Origin: Glycocaulis sp051859565
GTDB lineage: Bacteria; Pseudomonadota; Alphaproteobacteria; Caulobacterales; Maricaulaceae
Assembly: GCF_051859565.1 (NCBI RefSeq)
Contig: NZ_JBHYFK010000006.1
Location: forward strand, 197,357 to 261,356
Direction: 5' to 3'
DNA: 64,000 nucleotides
Shown here: one piece after another, positions 16,738 to 26,157 of the stretch
Position numbering within the stretch: the stretch's first letter is position 1
Layout: every line of letters begins with the position of its first letter
Translations under genes and position numbers: made by a program
The notes under the pieces: generated by a model
The model's database searches: none
What the model saw: the letters and a program-made list of their open reading frames with translations, nothing else
What the model was told of the DNA's origin: nothing

Positions 16738-17959
16738 AATGTCCTGCTCTCAAGAAACGCTCAGGGTCCAGGTGGTTACCCCTGAACCAGACTTCGTAGT
16801 GAAGATGCGTTGCTGTCGAACGCCCGGTCGTGCCCATTCCCCCAAGGCGCTGGCCTGCTTCCACCACATCACCGCGGCGAACGTCGATCGTGTGCAGGTG
16901 CGCATAGCGCGTCCTGAACCCGTAGCCATGGTCGATCTCCACGGTTCTACCATAGCCCGAGCGCCAGCCTGCGTAAACGACACTGCCCGCTGCGCCAGCA
17001 GTAATCGGCGTGCCGCGTGCACCTGCAAAATCGCGCCCCGTGTGAAAGGCAGGACGCCGGGTGAACGGGTCAATGCGTGAGCCGTAAGGGCTGGTTTCCC
17101 GGTACGGGCCGGAAACCGGAAGGTTCAGCGGCGTGGCGGACAGTGCGCGTTCCAGCTCTTCCAGCTCGACAAGCCGGGACGCGATGCGCGCTACGCGCGC
17201 GTTGAACGGATCGGACAAGTCCAGCCCTTCGCCCATGAGAGCGGAGCTGTCCAGCGCTACGAACGGACCGCCTGTGCCGCCATCGCCGGACCGGCCTTCA
17301 CGTACGACTTCTTCAAGGCGCAAACCCGTGAGGCGCAGGACCGCGCGCAAATTCTCCAGCCGGGCTTCAGCAGATTCCTCTGCCCTGGCCAGCGCATCTT
17401 CCTGATCGGTCATCAGGCCCGCCACGCGTTCTTCTGCGGGACTGCCATCGCCTGAATGGGCGGCGGTGCGGATCAGGGATTCGCGCGGCGCCGCATCAGC
17501 GGTGCTGGCGGCCATCAGAATACGGCCATTATCGAGGCTGGGGCTCAGCTGGCTTTCGCCAATCTGCAGGTCTTCGGCGAAATCAAGCAGGCGGCGGACC
17601 GTGTCATGGCGCACCTGGAACTCACCGGCGGTACGGTCGAAGGCGTCGCTGCGGGACTCCAGGAAGGCGATGGCCGCCGCCTCTGCCGCGCGCGCTTCTT
17701 CGAGCTGCGCCTGATATGCCGTTATGGTTTCGTTGAACCGGGCGGAGCGGATCATCTCCGTCCGGCTCTCAAGGATCATGTTGACAGTGGAGATAGTGAG
17801 CCAGATGGCAAGGCCGCACGCGACCGCCAACGCTCCCACCTGCATCTCTGTGGTCACGGCGAAGTATCGCACGTGGCCATCACTGCGATGGTATATCTGC
17901 CGGTCCGGGAAGCGTTGCTTTATCAGCTCCCATGGGCCGGCGAGAAGACGTTTCACCAT
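16727..17959 (-). CDS. M23-family peptidoglycan metallopeptidase (LmdC-like), membrane anchored
   Basis: From the ATG at 17957-17959 the protein has 410 aa: a cytoplasmic head of about 40 residues, a transmembrane segment (about 41-60), a coiled-coil-rich periplasmic stalk (about 68-285, many Glu/Arg/Ala heptads) and a C-terminal LytM/M23 domain. That domain has complete zinc ligands and catalytic histidines: H306-x3-D310 (FHTGRDFAG), H354 in RYAHLH and H385-L-H387. The protein is therefore probably an active endopeptidase rather than a degenerate activator. The frame is open to 18058, but the lysine-rich head and GGGAG RBS favour this start. It overlaps the bactofilin gene by 11 nt. A CtrA-type box lies about 130 bp upstream. 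Confidence 0.92.
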   Translation of the reverse strand: MVKRLLAGPWELIKQRFPDRQIYHRSDGHVRYFAVTTEMQVGALAVACGLAIWLTISTVNMILESRTEMIRSARFNETITAYQAQLEEARAAEAAAIAFLESRSDAFDRTAGEFQVRHDTVRRLLDFAEDLQIGESQLSPSLDNGRILMAASTADAAPRESLIRTAAHSGDGSPAEERVAGLMTDQEDALARAEESAEARLENLRAVLRLTGLRLEEVVREGRSGDGGTGGPFVALDSSALMGEGLDLSDPFNARVARIASRLVELEELERALSATPLNLPVSGPYRETSPYGSRIDPFTRRPAFHTGRDFAGARGTPITAGAAGSVVYAGWRSGYGRTVEIDHGYGFRTRYAHLHTIDVRRGDVVEAGQRLGGMGTTGRSTATHLHYEVWFRGNHLDPERFLRAGHYVQ

Positions 17960-18087
17960 GCGCTCCCGCCCGGTTTTTCGTTGAAATCCCGCCTCGAAGG
18001 CGAAACACTCGCACAGGATTGTGACGGTTTTCAACCAGTTCCATGCAATCGGATGCAACCTTCGGGCCGTATCCGCGTTAGGCGGAA

Positions 18088-18102
18088 TTAAATCTTTTTT
18101 AA
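18088..18102 (-). promoter_or_regulatory. Candidate CtrA binding site upstream of the M23-bactofilin operon
   Basis: TTAAATCTTTTTTAA is an exact TTAA-N7-TTAA, the full CtrA consensus, inside an AT-rich inverted repeat (GAATTAAA/TTTAATTC, 18085-18105). TTAA is rare in this GC-rich sequence, so a perfectly spaced pair by chance is unlikely. It lies between the DUF455 stop and the M23 start, 128 nt before the latter. CtrA is the cell-cycle master regulator in this group; actual binding is inference. Confidence 0.6.
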
Positions 18103-18122
18103 TTCAGAGTGTTAAGCGGTCA

Positions 18123-18938
18123 TTACGGAAGCAGTGTTTCGTAGAAGTCCGGCTCGAGTCCCGCTTCGGCGCGTGCCAGCGCGTTGACAGGCAGCTTCAA
18201 GCCGCCGGGGAATCGTTCCCGGACGAGACGATGAAAGGTCTCGCGGGAGTCCTCGCCCCGCCGCTCGCAGACATGGTCCAGCCAGCGCCGTCCGGCAGCG
18301 ACATGGCCGATCTCCTCAGTGTAAATCGTCCTGAGGATGTTCGCGCTGTCATCATCACCTGCGGACTGAAGACGCTCGATCATGCCCGGCGTCACGTCCA
18401 GCCCGCGCGCCTCCAGCACCAGGGGGGCAATGGCAAGGCGCGCGGCGATATCGTCCGACGTCGCCATCGCCGCAGCCCACAGCCCGTCATGGGCGTCCAG
18501 ATCGCCATAGGCCGTTCCCAGCTCTGACAGGCGGACGCTGACCATCTGGAAGTGGCGTGCCTCGTCGTCGCCAATGCGGATCCAGTCGGTGAGGAAGGCA
18601 TGACGCGCATCGCCGTCCAGTTCGGCTGCGCTGCCAAACCGGAGGGCCATGTCAAACGCCAGATCGATGGCATTGAACTCGATATGGGCCACGGCGTGCA
18701 GCAGGGCCGCGCGTCCCGCCTCGCTGGTCAGGCGGCGGCGCGGTACACGCGCAGGGGGAACGAGATGGGGGCGCTCCGGCCGGGCCGGGCGGACTGGCAC
18801 ACGGCCGTGCCAGTCCGGGTCACTGGCCAGCGCGCCGCCGTGCCACAGGGATGCGGTTTCCCGGGCGCGTTGCGCCTTTGCCTGCGGCTCTGCGCTTTGC
18901 AATACGGCGATAATGGCGTCCTGGGCAGAAACGCTCAC
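18123..18938 (-). CDS. DUF455 ferritin-like protein
   Basis: A 271-residue protein of the DUF455 family, a ferritin-like four-helix fold related to di-iron proteins. Likely metal-binding positions are visible: HAVAHIEFNAIDLAFD (about residues 81-96, Glu and His), GDDEARHF (about 123-130, Glu-x2-His) and YTEEIGHV (about 207-214). No enzymatic activity is established for the family. The start is GTG; its first four bases overlap the bcp stop (GTGA), so it is translated with the Bcp-type peroxidase directly upstream, suggesting an oxidative-stress or iron context by association only. Confidence 0.88.
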   Translation of the reverse strand: MSVSAQDAIIAVLQSAEPQAKAQRARETASLWHGGALASDPDWHGRVPVRPARPERPHLVPPARVPRRRLTSEAGRAALLHAVAHIEFNAIDLAFDMALRFGSAAELDGDARHAFLTDWIRIGDDEARHFQMVSVRLSELGTAYGDLDAHDGLWAAAMATSDDIAARLAIAPLVLEARGLDVTPGMIERLQSAGDDDSANILRTIYTEEIGHVAAGRRWLDHVCERRGEDSRETFHRLVRERFPGGLKLPVNALARAEAGLEPDFYETLLP

Positions 18939-19405
18939 GAGCCGGACTTCACCGTTTCGAGCACCTCTTCGACGTGGCCGGGCACCTTTACCTTGCGCCA
19001 GACCGCTTTCAGCTTGCCGTCCGGGCCGATCAGGAAGGTGGAGCGCTCAATGCCCCAGTACGTCTTGCCGTACATCTGCTTTTCCTGCCAGACGCCGTAG
19101 CGCTCGGTTACATCGCCTTCGGCATCGGAGGCCAGTATCACGGCAAGTTCATGCTTGGCGCGGAACTTGCCATGTTTGGCGACTGTATCCTTGGATACGC
19201 CGATCACAACTGCACCTGCCGCCTCGAACTCGTCAATTTTGCCGCTAAACCCGATAGCTTCCTTCGTGCAGCCCGGAGTGTCATCTTTCGGGTAGAAATA
19301 GAGAACCACGCTCTTGCCCTTGAAGTCAGACAGCGAAACCGTGCCTGCACTGTCGGTGGGCATCGAGAAGCCGGGGGCTGCGTCGCCGGGTTTAAGTGTG
19401 CTCAA
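18935..19405 (-). CDS. bcp: Thioredoxin-dependent thiol peroxidase (Bcp/PrxQ family), single-cysteine form
   Basis: Reduces peroxides through a reactive cysteine. The 156-residue protein has the peroxiredoxin motif YPKDDTPGC46TKEA and downstream VGVSKD-like and YWGIERSTFLI segments of the Bcp family. C46 is the only cysteine: the resolving cysteine that many Bcp proteins have five residues later is replaced by Ile51. It must therefore use an external thiol for turnover. Translation appears to begin at TTG (complement of 19403-19405) with GGAG 8 nt upstream; no ATG fits the conserved N-terminus. Confidence 0.92.
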   Translation of the reverse strand: MSTLKPGDAAPGFSMPTDSAGTVSLSDFKGKSVVLYFYPKDDTPGCTKEAIGFSGKIDEFEAAGAVVIGVSKDTVAKHGKFRAKHELAVILASDAEGDVTERYGVWQEKQMYGKTYWGIERSTFLIGPDGKLKAVWRKVKVPGHVEEVLETVKSGS

Positions 19406-19507
19406 GGGTTTGCTCCGTAGTTTGCTGACAAGCGTGCCGATTGGTTCCGGGCAAGATGTGGGTGCCCGGATGCGTCCGTCCAGTATTCCGCTGACATACA
19501 GGTAGCC

Positions 19508-22500
19508 GTGCTAGTCCGAAGCGCCCGCCTTTTCCTGGTCTACACGCTGGAGGCGATTGCCGTCCTGATGGCGCTCGCCATCTTTGCGGCGGCGCTGCTG
19601 CTGTGGCGGCTGGCCAGTGGTCCCGTCGATGTCGATGCGGTGGTGGCCGGTTTGCGTCCCGCCATTGCCACCGCGCTTGGCGGCGAAGAGGCCCGCTATG
19701 GCAGTGCCAGTATCCGCTATGCGCCCGGCAGCCGTGCCCTGGTCGTGGACATGAGGGCGCTGGAGGTTGACGGGCCCGGCGGCGCGGTACTGGCCACAGC
19801 CGAGCAGGTGGAGCTGGCGCTGGCGCTGGACCAGCTTGTCATCGGACGTATCCGTCCGGTGGAGATCAATGCGGTAGGCGGTGTCTTTACCGTTCGCCGC
19901 GACGTTTCCGGCGTGGTGAGCGCCTCGCTGGGCGGCCGGACCGCGCAGGCCGGGGGCACAAGCGGCGATGATGCGGCGGGAACGGTGCTTGCGCGCCTGC
20001 AGCGCGCGCGCATCAGCGGCGCGGAGCTGCGCGTGGAAGACGCCATAAGCGGGCTTTCGGCCCGGTTTGCCGATGCAGAGCTGGCACTGGAGCGTGACGG
20101 GCGCGCCGTGCAGGTATCTGCCAATGCCGGGTTTCTCGCCCCTGCAGGCGCGGTGCCGGTTGCGGTCGAGCTTGAGACCGGCGCCAATTTTGACACCATG
20201 TTTCTGGCCTTCTCGGCACAGGGCCTGGTTCCGTCCACGCTCGGCAATCTGCAAGGCGTGTGGGGGCGGCTCGGCGCCTTTGATGTCCCGCTCGATGTCG
20301 ATCTGGTTCTCGATGCCAGCCGCTCAGCCGGGCTGCGCGCCGTGGAGCTGACCCTGGACGCCGGGGCGGGCGTGTTCCGCGGTGCAGATGGCGTGATGGG
20401 AATAGAGTCTGCGCATGTCAGCGCATCGCTGGACGCCGTTGGGGGGGAGCTGGAGCTGCGCGCCCTGCAGCTGGACAGCGAACTTTTGCGGCTGGACGTG
20501 TCGGGCCGCCTGCATGGCTTTGCCGGTTACGACAATCTGGTGCCTTCGCGGGCCCGGTACGAGCTGGTTCTGGGCGAAGGAGAGCTGATCCTGCCCGATA
20601 CCCTGCAAGGACCGTTTGCCTGGTCGCGTGGTGCGTTTTCGGGTCGGCTCGATACCCAGTCGCTGGAGCTCTTCATTGATAGCGGGGAAGCCGAATTTCT
20701 CGATGTCACCGCCAGCCTGTCCGGGCGGCTGGGGCTCGACGAGACGGAGGACGGGCGCAGGCCCGCCATCCGCATCGAGGGTGATGTTGAGGGCGTTATA
20801 CGCAAGGACGCAGTGCTGGCGCTGTGGCCGGTGGAGTTTGCGCTGGGCGGGCGCGACTGGGTCGAGGCCAATGTGCTCGCGGGCGAGGCGCGCAATCTGC
20901 GCGCGGACATCAACATTCCCGCCGAGGCGTTCAATGCCGGGATGCTGGATGATGAAGACCTGACGGTAAGCTTTGATTTCAGCAATGCCACCGCACGCTA
21001 TATCTCCACCATGACTCCGCTGACCGGGCTTTCAGGGTCGGCTGTGCTGCGCGGTAATTCGCTGGGGCTGACGGGACATTCGGGGCGCATCGATGCGCTC
21101 GAGATTGATGCGCTTTTTGTCGAGATACCGCGCTTCAATCCGCGCGGCGCGCCGGCCCGCTTTGGCGGAGAGGGGCGTGGTTCACTATCCGGGCTGGTGG
21201 CTTTGCTCGACCAGCCGCCCCTCAATCTGGCGAGCGATTACGGGTTTGATCCGCAGGCGCTTGAGGGGGAGGGCGCGGTCCGTTTCGAGATCACCCGCCC
21301 CATGCTGCGTGATGTGCCCTACGAGGATATCGGCTTTGATGTTTCAGGGCGTTTCTCGGGCGCTGCCGGTCCCAGCGGCCTTGGCGAAGTGCGCTTTAGC
21401 GAAGGCGATATCAGCTTCCAGGCTGACAGTGCGGGTCTGGAGGCCAGCGGAGATGTACGTATCGGGCGGTCACAGGCGCGCCTGGAGTGGCGTGAACGGT
21501 TCCAGACGCCGGAGGGTGAGCTGGGCACGCGGGTACGGATCGTTTCCAACGCGGATGCGCGTGACCTCGATCTGGCCGGCATACCGGCGCGCGGTATTAT
21601 TGATGGCCAGATCGGTCTCGATGCCACCTTCGTCGGCAATGGCCTGGATTTCTCGCGTTATGTCGTGATGGGCGACCTGACCGGCGCGGCTGTGGTGCTG
21701 CCGGAGAATCTGTGGACAAAGCCGCGCGGCCTGCCCGCCGCGCTGGAAATGGTGGCGGAACGCTCAGCCGAAGGCGGGCTTGATATCAGCCGGCTGGCCG
21801 TGCTGGGCGACGAAGTGGACATACGCGGCCAGGCACGTCTGGCAGCAGACGGGCTTTTGCTCAGTGCCGGCTTTGAGCGTGTGGTTGTCGGAGGCCGGTC
21901 CGATCTGGCCATCAGCGCCAGCAGGCCGGATGGCAGCGAGGGTCCACTGGATATCCGCATCTCCGGGCGCTTTCTCGATGCGAGCGACCTGATCTCAAAT
22001 CTCGTATCGGGCCGGCTGTTCAGCGGAGAGGGCGCTGGCGCGGTATCGTTGATCGCCGACGTGGAAACGGTTCAGGCAGGCCGGGTGCGCTATGGCGCTG
22101 TCGGGCTGGCGCTGGAGTCAGATGCGCAAGGCCTGCAGCGGCTTAATCTGCAGGCGGCACTGCCACGCGGCGAAATCTCACTTGCGGTCGCGCCCCAGCC
22201 CGACGGGATGCGGCTATTGTCGGCTCGAAGCGCCGATGCAGGTGCGGTGCTCACGACGCTTGGCGGGTTTGGCACGATTACCGGCGGCACGATGGAGCTT
22301 GAGGGGCTGCTGCCGCCTGCCGGCACGCCGGGCGGTGTCCAGGGGCGTCTGCTGGCAAACGGATTCCGCCTGGAGCAGATGCCGCTTCTGGCGCGTATTC
22401 TTGCAGCCGGATCGCTGGAAGGGCTCGGCAGCCTCTTCTCGGGCCAAGGCATCGATTTTGAACGGCTGGAGGTCGACTACGCCTTTGCCGACGGGTTGCT

Positions 22501-22909
22501 GGAAATGCGTGAAGGCCGTGTGGCGGGACCATCTCTCGGGCTGACCTGGACGGGCGTGGTTGATACGGCCGGCGAGCGGATGAACCTCTCTGGCACGATC
22601 CTGCCGTCCTACGGGCTGAATTCCGTGCTGGGCAATCTGCCGGTTGTCGGGGAATTGCTGACCTCGCGCCGGGGTGAGGGCATTGTGGGCGTGACCTTTG
22701 CCGCCGAGGGCCCGTTTGACGCCACGCGTGTTTCCGCCAACCCCCTGTCGGCGCTGGCTCCCGGCGTGTTCCGGCGAATGTTTGAAGGCACGTCAGCCCT
22801 GCGGGAGCTGGACGCGCTGGAAGCGCGCCGCCGAGAGGAAGCGGCACAAGCAACAGCCGATGCGCCCCGCGATAGCAGCGAAGACGCGGATGACAGCGCC
22901 GAAGACTAA
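19508..22909 (+). CDS. Large AsmA-like/DUF3971 protein (YhdP-TamB superfamily type)
   Basis: A 1133-residue protein with a GTG start, a short basic head and one N-terminal membrane helix (about residues 7-32). A very long beta-rich periplasmic region follows, with a DUF3971-type central part and an AsmA-like C-terminal part (GTMELEGLLPPAGTPGGVQGRLLANGFRLEQMPLLARILAAGS, then LSGTILPSYGLNSVLGNLPVVGELL). Such proteins form hydrophobic grooves that move phospholipids between inner and outer membrane (shown for YhdP, TamB and YdbH in E. coli). The acidic tail after about 1110 is low complexity. The exact orthology to YhdP is inferred from size and the C-terminal motif. Divergent from bcp. Confidence 0.85.
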   Translation: MLVRSARLFLVYTLEAIAVLMALAIFAAALLLWRLASGPVDVDAVVAGLRPAIATALGGEEARYGSASIRYAPGSRALVVDMRALEVDGPGGAVLATAEQVELALALDQLVIGRIRPVEINAVGGVFTVRRDVSGVVSASLGGRTAQAGGTSGDDAAGTVLARLQRARISGAELRVEDAISGLSARFADAELALERDGRAVQVSANAGFLAPAGAVPVAVELETGANFDTMFLAFSAQGLVPSTLGNLQGVWGRLGAFDVPLDVDLVLDASRSAGLRAVELTLDAGAGVFRGADGVMGIESAHVSASLDAVGGELELRALQLDSELLRLDVSGRLHGFAGYDNLVPSRARYELVLGEGELILPDTLQGPFAWSRGAFSGRLDTQSLELFIDSGEAEFLDVTASLSGRLGLDETEDGRRPAIRIEGDVEGVIRKDAVLALWPVEFALGGRDWVEANVLAGEARNLRADINIPAEAFNAGMLDDEDLTVSFDFSNATARYISTMTPLTGLSGSAVLRGNSLGLTGHSGRIDALEIDALFVEIPRFNPRGAPARFGGEGRGSLSGLVALLDQPPLNLASDYGFDPQALEGEGAVRFEITRPMLRDVPYEDIGFDVSGRFSGAAGPSGLGEVRFSEGDISFQADSAGLEASGDVRIGRSQARLEWRERFQTPEGELGTRVRIVSNADARDLDLAGIPARGIIDGQIGLDATFVGNGLDFSRYVVMGDLTGAAVVLPENLWTKPRGLPAALEMVAERSAEGGLDISRLAVLGDEVDIRGQARLAADGLLLSAGFERVVVGGRSDLAISASRPDGSEGPLDIRISGRFLDASDLISNLVSGRLFSGEGAGAVSLIADVETVQAGRVRYGAVGLALESDAQGLQRLNLQAALPRGEISLAVAPQPDGMRLLSARSADAGAVLTTLGGFGTITGGTMELEGLLPPAGTPGGVQGRLLANGFRLEQMPLLARILAAGSLEGLGSLFSGQGIDFERLEVDYAFADGLLEMREGRVAGPSLGLTWTGVVDTAGERMNLSGTILPSYGLNSVLGNLPVVGELLTSRRGEGIVGVTFAAEGPFDATRVSANPLSALAPGVFRRMFEGTSALRELDALEARRREEAAQATADAPRDSSEDADDSAED

Positions 22910-23010
22910 GGCACAGCCCCGCCTGCACTGCCAGCGCCGCTTTGCTGCACTTGCGTAATTCTCCCGTGTCGCGCAGTTTCGCATGGTATTGAGGTTGGCG
23001 GGTAATACGG

Positions 23011-24093
23011 ATGAAACTGCTTCTGCTTCCCGGAGATGGCATTGGCCCTGAAGTGCTGGCGGAAGTCCGGCGCGTTATTGACGGGCTCAACGCCCATCAC
23101 GGTCTTGGCCTGAACGTGGAGAACGGTGACATAGGCGGGGCGTCGCTGGACCGCCACGGCACGCCGCTGGCACCGCACGTCCTTGAAATGGCCAAAGCCA
23201 GCGACGCGGTGCTGATGGGCGCTGTCGGCGGGCCGAAATGGCAGGGTGTGTCTTACGAATTGCGTCCCGAACAGGGGCTTCTCAATCTGCGCAAAGGTCT
23301 GGGCCTCTACGCCAATCTGCGCCCGGCATTGTGCTTCCCGGCGCTGGCGGATGCCTCCACGCTTAAACGCGAAGTAATCGACGGCCTCGACATTCTCTTC
23401 GTGCGTGAGCTGATCGGCGGGGTCTATTTCGGAGAGCCGCGCGGCATCGAAACCCTGCCCGACGGCACAAAGCGCGGCTTCAACACGCAAAGCTATACCA
23501 CGCCTGAGATCGAGCGTGTGGCGCGCATGGCCTTTGATCTGGCCCGCCAGCGCGAAGGGCGGGTCTGCTCGGTGGAAAAGGCCAATGTGATGGAATCCGG
23601 CCTGCTCTGGCGCGAGACCGTCACCGCCCTGCATGCGCGCGATTATGGCGACGTGGCGCTGTCCCACATGTATGCCGATAACTGCGCGATGCAGCTGGTG
23701 CGTGATCCGCGCCAGTTTGACGTGATCCTGACCGATAATCTGTTTGGCGACATTCTTTCCGATGCGGCGGCCATGCTGACCGGGTCACTGGGCATGCTGC
23801 CCTCTGCTGCTCTGGGAGAGCCGGGCATGCCGGGCCTCTACGAGCCGATCCACGGCTCCGCGCCGGACATTGCGGGCAAGGGCATCGCCAATCCGTGCGC
23901 AGCCATCCTCAGCCTTGCCATGGCACTGCGCTACCAGCTGGGCCGCCCGGACCTGGCAGACCTGACCGAAAAGGCGGTGAGCGATGTGCTCGACGCCGGT
24001 TACCGCACAGGCGATCTGCTGGGCGGCGAGGATACCCGTCTTGTTGGCACTGAAGGCATGGGCCGCGCGATTACCGAGCGGCTTTCAGCCTAG
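23011..24093 (+). CDS. leuB: 3-isopropylmalate dehydrogenase
   Basis: Oxidative decarboxylation of 3-isopropylmalate in leucine biosynthesis (NAD-dependent, cytoplasm). The 360-residue sequence begins LLLLPGDGIGPEV and has GAVGGPKW, the substrate-binding ELIGGVYFGEPRG and the metal-binding region DNLFGDILSDAAAMLTGSLGMLPSA. GLYEPIHGSAPDIAGKGIANP ends with the NAD-specific pocket. leuC, leuD and leuA are not in the window. The last 9 nt overlap the end of convergent hutC. Confidence 0.97.
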   Translation: MKLLLLPGDGIGPEVLAEVRRVIDGLNAHHGLGLNVENGDIGGASLDRHGTPLAPHVLEMAKASDAVLMGAVGGPKWQGVSYELRPEQGLLNLRKGLGLYANLRPALCFPALADASTLKREVIDGLDILFVRELIGGVYFGEPRGIETLPDGTKRGFNTQSYTTPEIERVARMAFDLARQREGRVCSVEKANVMESGLLWRETVTALHARDYGDVALSHMYADNCAMQLVRDPRQFDVILTDNLFGDILSDAAAMLTGSLGMLPSAALGEPGMPGLYEPIHGSAPDIAGKGIANPCAAILSLAMALRYQLGRPDLADLTEKAVSDVLDAGYRTGDLLGGEDTRLVGTEGMGRAITERLSA

Positions 24094-24783
24094 CGACGTG
24101 GTGAGGCGATAGCCCGGCGCATAGGTCAGCGTAACGGCCGTGACGGCGGCATCATCGGTACGCGTGATGCGCTCCACGCCAAAGACGGCGCTGCCCCGCG
24201 CGCAGCCCAGCCGGGAGGCGAGGGCGGTATCGGCCTTGCGGGCCTGAAAGCTGAGCTCGCCGCCGGTGAACGGCACATTGCGCACCAGCCATTCATTGGC
24301 GCTGGAGGCGGCGAAGTCTGCGCGTTCCCTTGGCACCAGACCGGGGTTCAGCCAGCGGTCCTCCAGGCAGAAGGGCCGCTTGCCCGCGCTGTGCAGGGCA
24401 ATAACGCGCCGCCAGCGCGTGCCGCGCGGCTGGTCCAGCGTGGCGGCGAGCTCATCGGGCAGGCGCTCTGTGCGGTCTTCCAGCAGCGTGTAGCCATAGC
24501 TCGCGCCCGACTGCTCCACCTCATGGCGGATAATGGCAATCTCGAACACGGCGCGGCGCACCGGCGTTTCGGTGACCCGCGTGCCGCCCTTGCGCCGCCG
24601 GTCGAGATAGCCGGCTTCTGCCAGATCACGCAGCGCCCGGTTCACCGTGGCGCGCGCGCAGCCCAGCTCCTGCGCTATTTCGGCCTCTTTGGGGATCATC
24701 GCGCCCGGTGGCCATTCGCGTGTGCGGATGCGGCGCAGGGCCTCTGCCCGCACGCTTTGCCACGCATAGGCGCTGGCGGTCAC
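24085..24783 (-). CDS. hutC: Histidine utilisation repressor HutC (GntR/UTRA)
   Basis: Transcriptional repressor of the hut genes, released by urocanate. 232 aa: a winged-helix GntR domain (residues about 8-75; IPKEAEIAQELGCARATVNRALRDLAEAGYLDRRRKGGTRV read in parts) and a C-terminal UTRA ligand domain (about 95-230; FCLEDRWLNP and the ending VTLTYAPGYRLTTS are typical). The start is GTG overlapping the hutF stop (GTGA), so it is coupled to hutF. A GT-N-TA-N-AC operator lies in the hutF/hutI intergenic region, implying control of both arms and of itself. Confidence 0.95.
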   Translation of the reverse strand: MTASAYAWQSVRAEALRRIRTREWPPGAMIPKEAEIAQELGCARATVNRALRDLAEAGYLDRRRKGGTRVTETPVRRAVFEIAIIRHEVEQSGASYGYTLLEDRTERLPDELAATLDQPRGTRWRRVIALHSAGKRPFCLEDRWLNPGLVPRERADFAASSANEWLVRNVPFTGGELSFQARKADTALASRLGCARGSAVFGVERITRTDDAAVTAVTLTYAPGYRLTTSLG

Positions 24784-26147
24784 AGGCGCGTTCCCAGACG
24801 CCGGATCGTGGCGCGGTAGCGCGCGGTAATCGCGTCGTGGTCGATATGGCGGCCGCCCTGAACCTGATGGCGGCCTGCGGCCCAGACATCGCTGACCATG
24901 CTGTCATCGCCTGCAAACACCCAGCTATCGAGGGTGAGATCGCCGCTGCGCCCTTCCAGCGTGATATGGCCGGTATCGAGCGCAATCAGGTCCGCCAGCT
25001 TGCCCGCAGCAATCACGCCCGCCTCGCGGCCCGCGGCCTGCGCGCCGCCTTTCGCCACGCCTTCCAGCAGCACCCGCCCGGCGGATTTTTCGCGCGTGGC
25101 AAGTGCCGCCCGGCTGCGGTCGCGCAGGCGCTGGGAGTATTCAAGCTGGCGCAATTCCTCTGACAGGGAGATGCGCACATTGCTGTCGGAACCGACGCCG
25201 AACCGGCCACCGGCTTCCAGCCATGTCGTGCCGTTGAAAATGCCGTCGCCCAGATTGCCTTCGGTGATCGGGCACAGTCCCGCCACCGCGCCAGTACGGG
25301 CGAGGGCACGCGTTTCTGCGTCCGTCATCTGCGTGCAGTGGATGAGGCACCAGCGCGCATCGACCTCGGCATTGGCCAGCAGCCACTCGGTGGGCCGTGC
25401 GCCGTAGGCTGCCAGCACTTCATCCACCTCGCCGGTCTGCTCGGCCAGATGCATGTGCAGGGGCGCACCGGGCGCAAGCGCGATACAGGCGGCCAGCCCC
25501 TCGCGGCTGACTGCGCGCAGCGAATGCGCGGAAATGCCGAGTCTGGTGTCGGCGGGCAGGGGCTTCAGAGCTTCGCTGGCTGATTCAACAAGGCGCTCAA
25601 ACCGGCTGACATCATTGCCGAAACGGATCTGGCCTGCGGCCAGTGGGCGGCCATCGCACCCGCCCTGCTGGTAGAGCACAGGCAGCAGGGTGAGGCCGAT
25701 ACCGGTCTGGCTGGCGGCTGCGGCGATGCGGTGGCTCATCTCGCCCAGATTGTCATAGGCGGAGCCATCCGGGCCGTGATGGAGATAGTGAAATTCCACA
25801 TTGGTGGCGTAGCCGGCTTCGAGCATTTCCATCTGCACGAAGGCAGCAATGGCCTCCACGTCGTCAGGCGTGAGGGCATCCAGGAAGGCGTACATCGCCT
25901 TGCGCCAGGTCCAGAAATTGTCCGACGGATCGGCGCCGCGCCGCTCGGTCAGGCCCGCCATGGCGCGCTGGAAGGCGTGGGAGTGCAGGTTTGCGGGTGC
26001 GGGCAGCAGGATTCCGGTGCGGTAATCGCCGCTCTGAGGGGTAGCGCCCGCCTCTATTGAGGTAAGGCGGCCGCCTTCCAGTACCACGCGGACATCGCGC
26101 GCCCAGCCGGTTTCCAGAAGTGCTTCGCCCGCGTGAATGACGCTCAT
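24780..26147 (-). CDS. hutF: Formimidoylglutamate deiminase
   Basis: Fourth step of the five-step histidine route: N-formimino-L-glutamate to N-formyl-L-glutamate plus ammonia. From the ATG at 26145-26147 the protein has 455 aa, an amidohydrolase fold with metal ligands H55-x-H57 (NLHSHAFQRAMAG), LGISAHSLRAV (His) and GVGSDSNVRISL (Asp). The NFWTWRKAMYAFL segment is characteristic of HutF. The open frame continues upstream through the promoter region and is not used. Presence of HutF with HutG shows formate, not formamide, is the one-carbon product. Confidence 0.95.
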   Translation of the reverse strand: MSVIHAGEALLETGWARDVRVVLEGGRLTSIEAGATPQSGDYRTGILLPAPANLHSHAFQRAMAGLTERRGADPSDNFWTWRKAMYAFLDALTPDDVEAIAAFVQMEMLEAGYATNVEFHYLHHGPDGSAYDNLGEMSHRIAAAASQTGIGLTLLPVLYQQGGCDGRPLAAGQIRFGNDVSRFERLVESASEALKPLPADTRLGISAHSLRAVSREGLAACIALAPGAPLHMHLAEQTGEVDEVLAAYGARPTEWLLANAEVDARWCLIHCTQMTDAETRALARTGAVAGLCPITEGNLGDGIFNGTTWLEAGGRFGVGSDSNVRISLSEELRQLEYSQRLRDRSRAALATREKSAGRVLLEGVAKGGAQAAGREAGVIAAGKLADLIALDTGHITLEGRSGDLTLDSWVFAGDDSMVSDVWAAGRHQVQGGRHIDHDAITARYRATIRRLGTRL

Positions 26148-26157
26148 GCCCGCTCCG

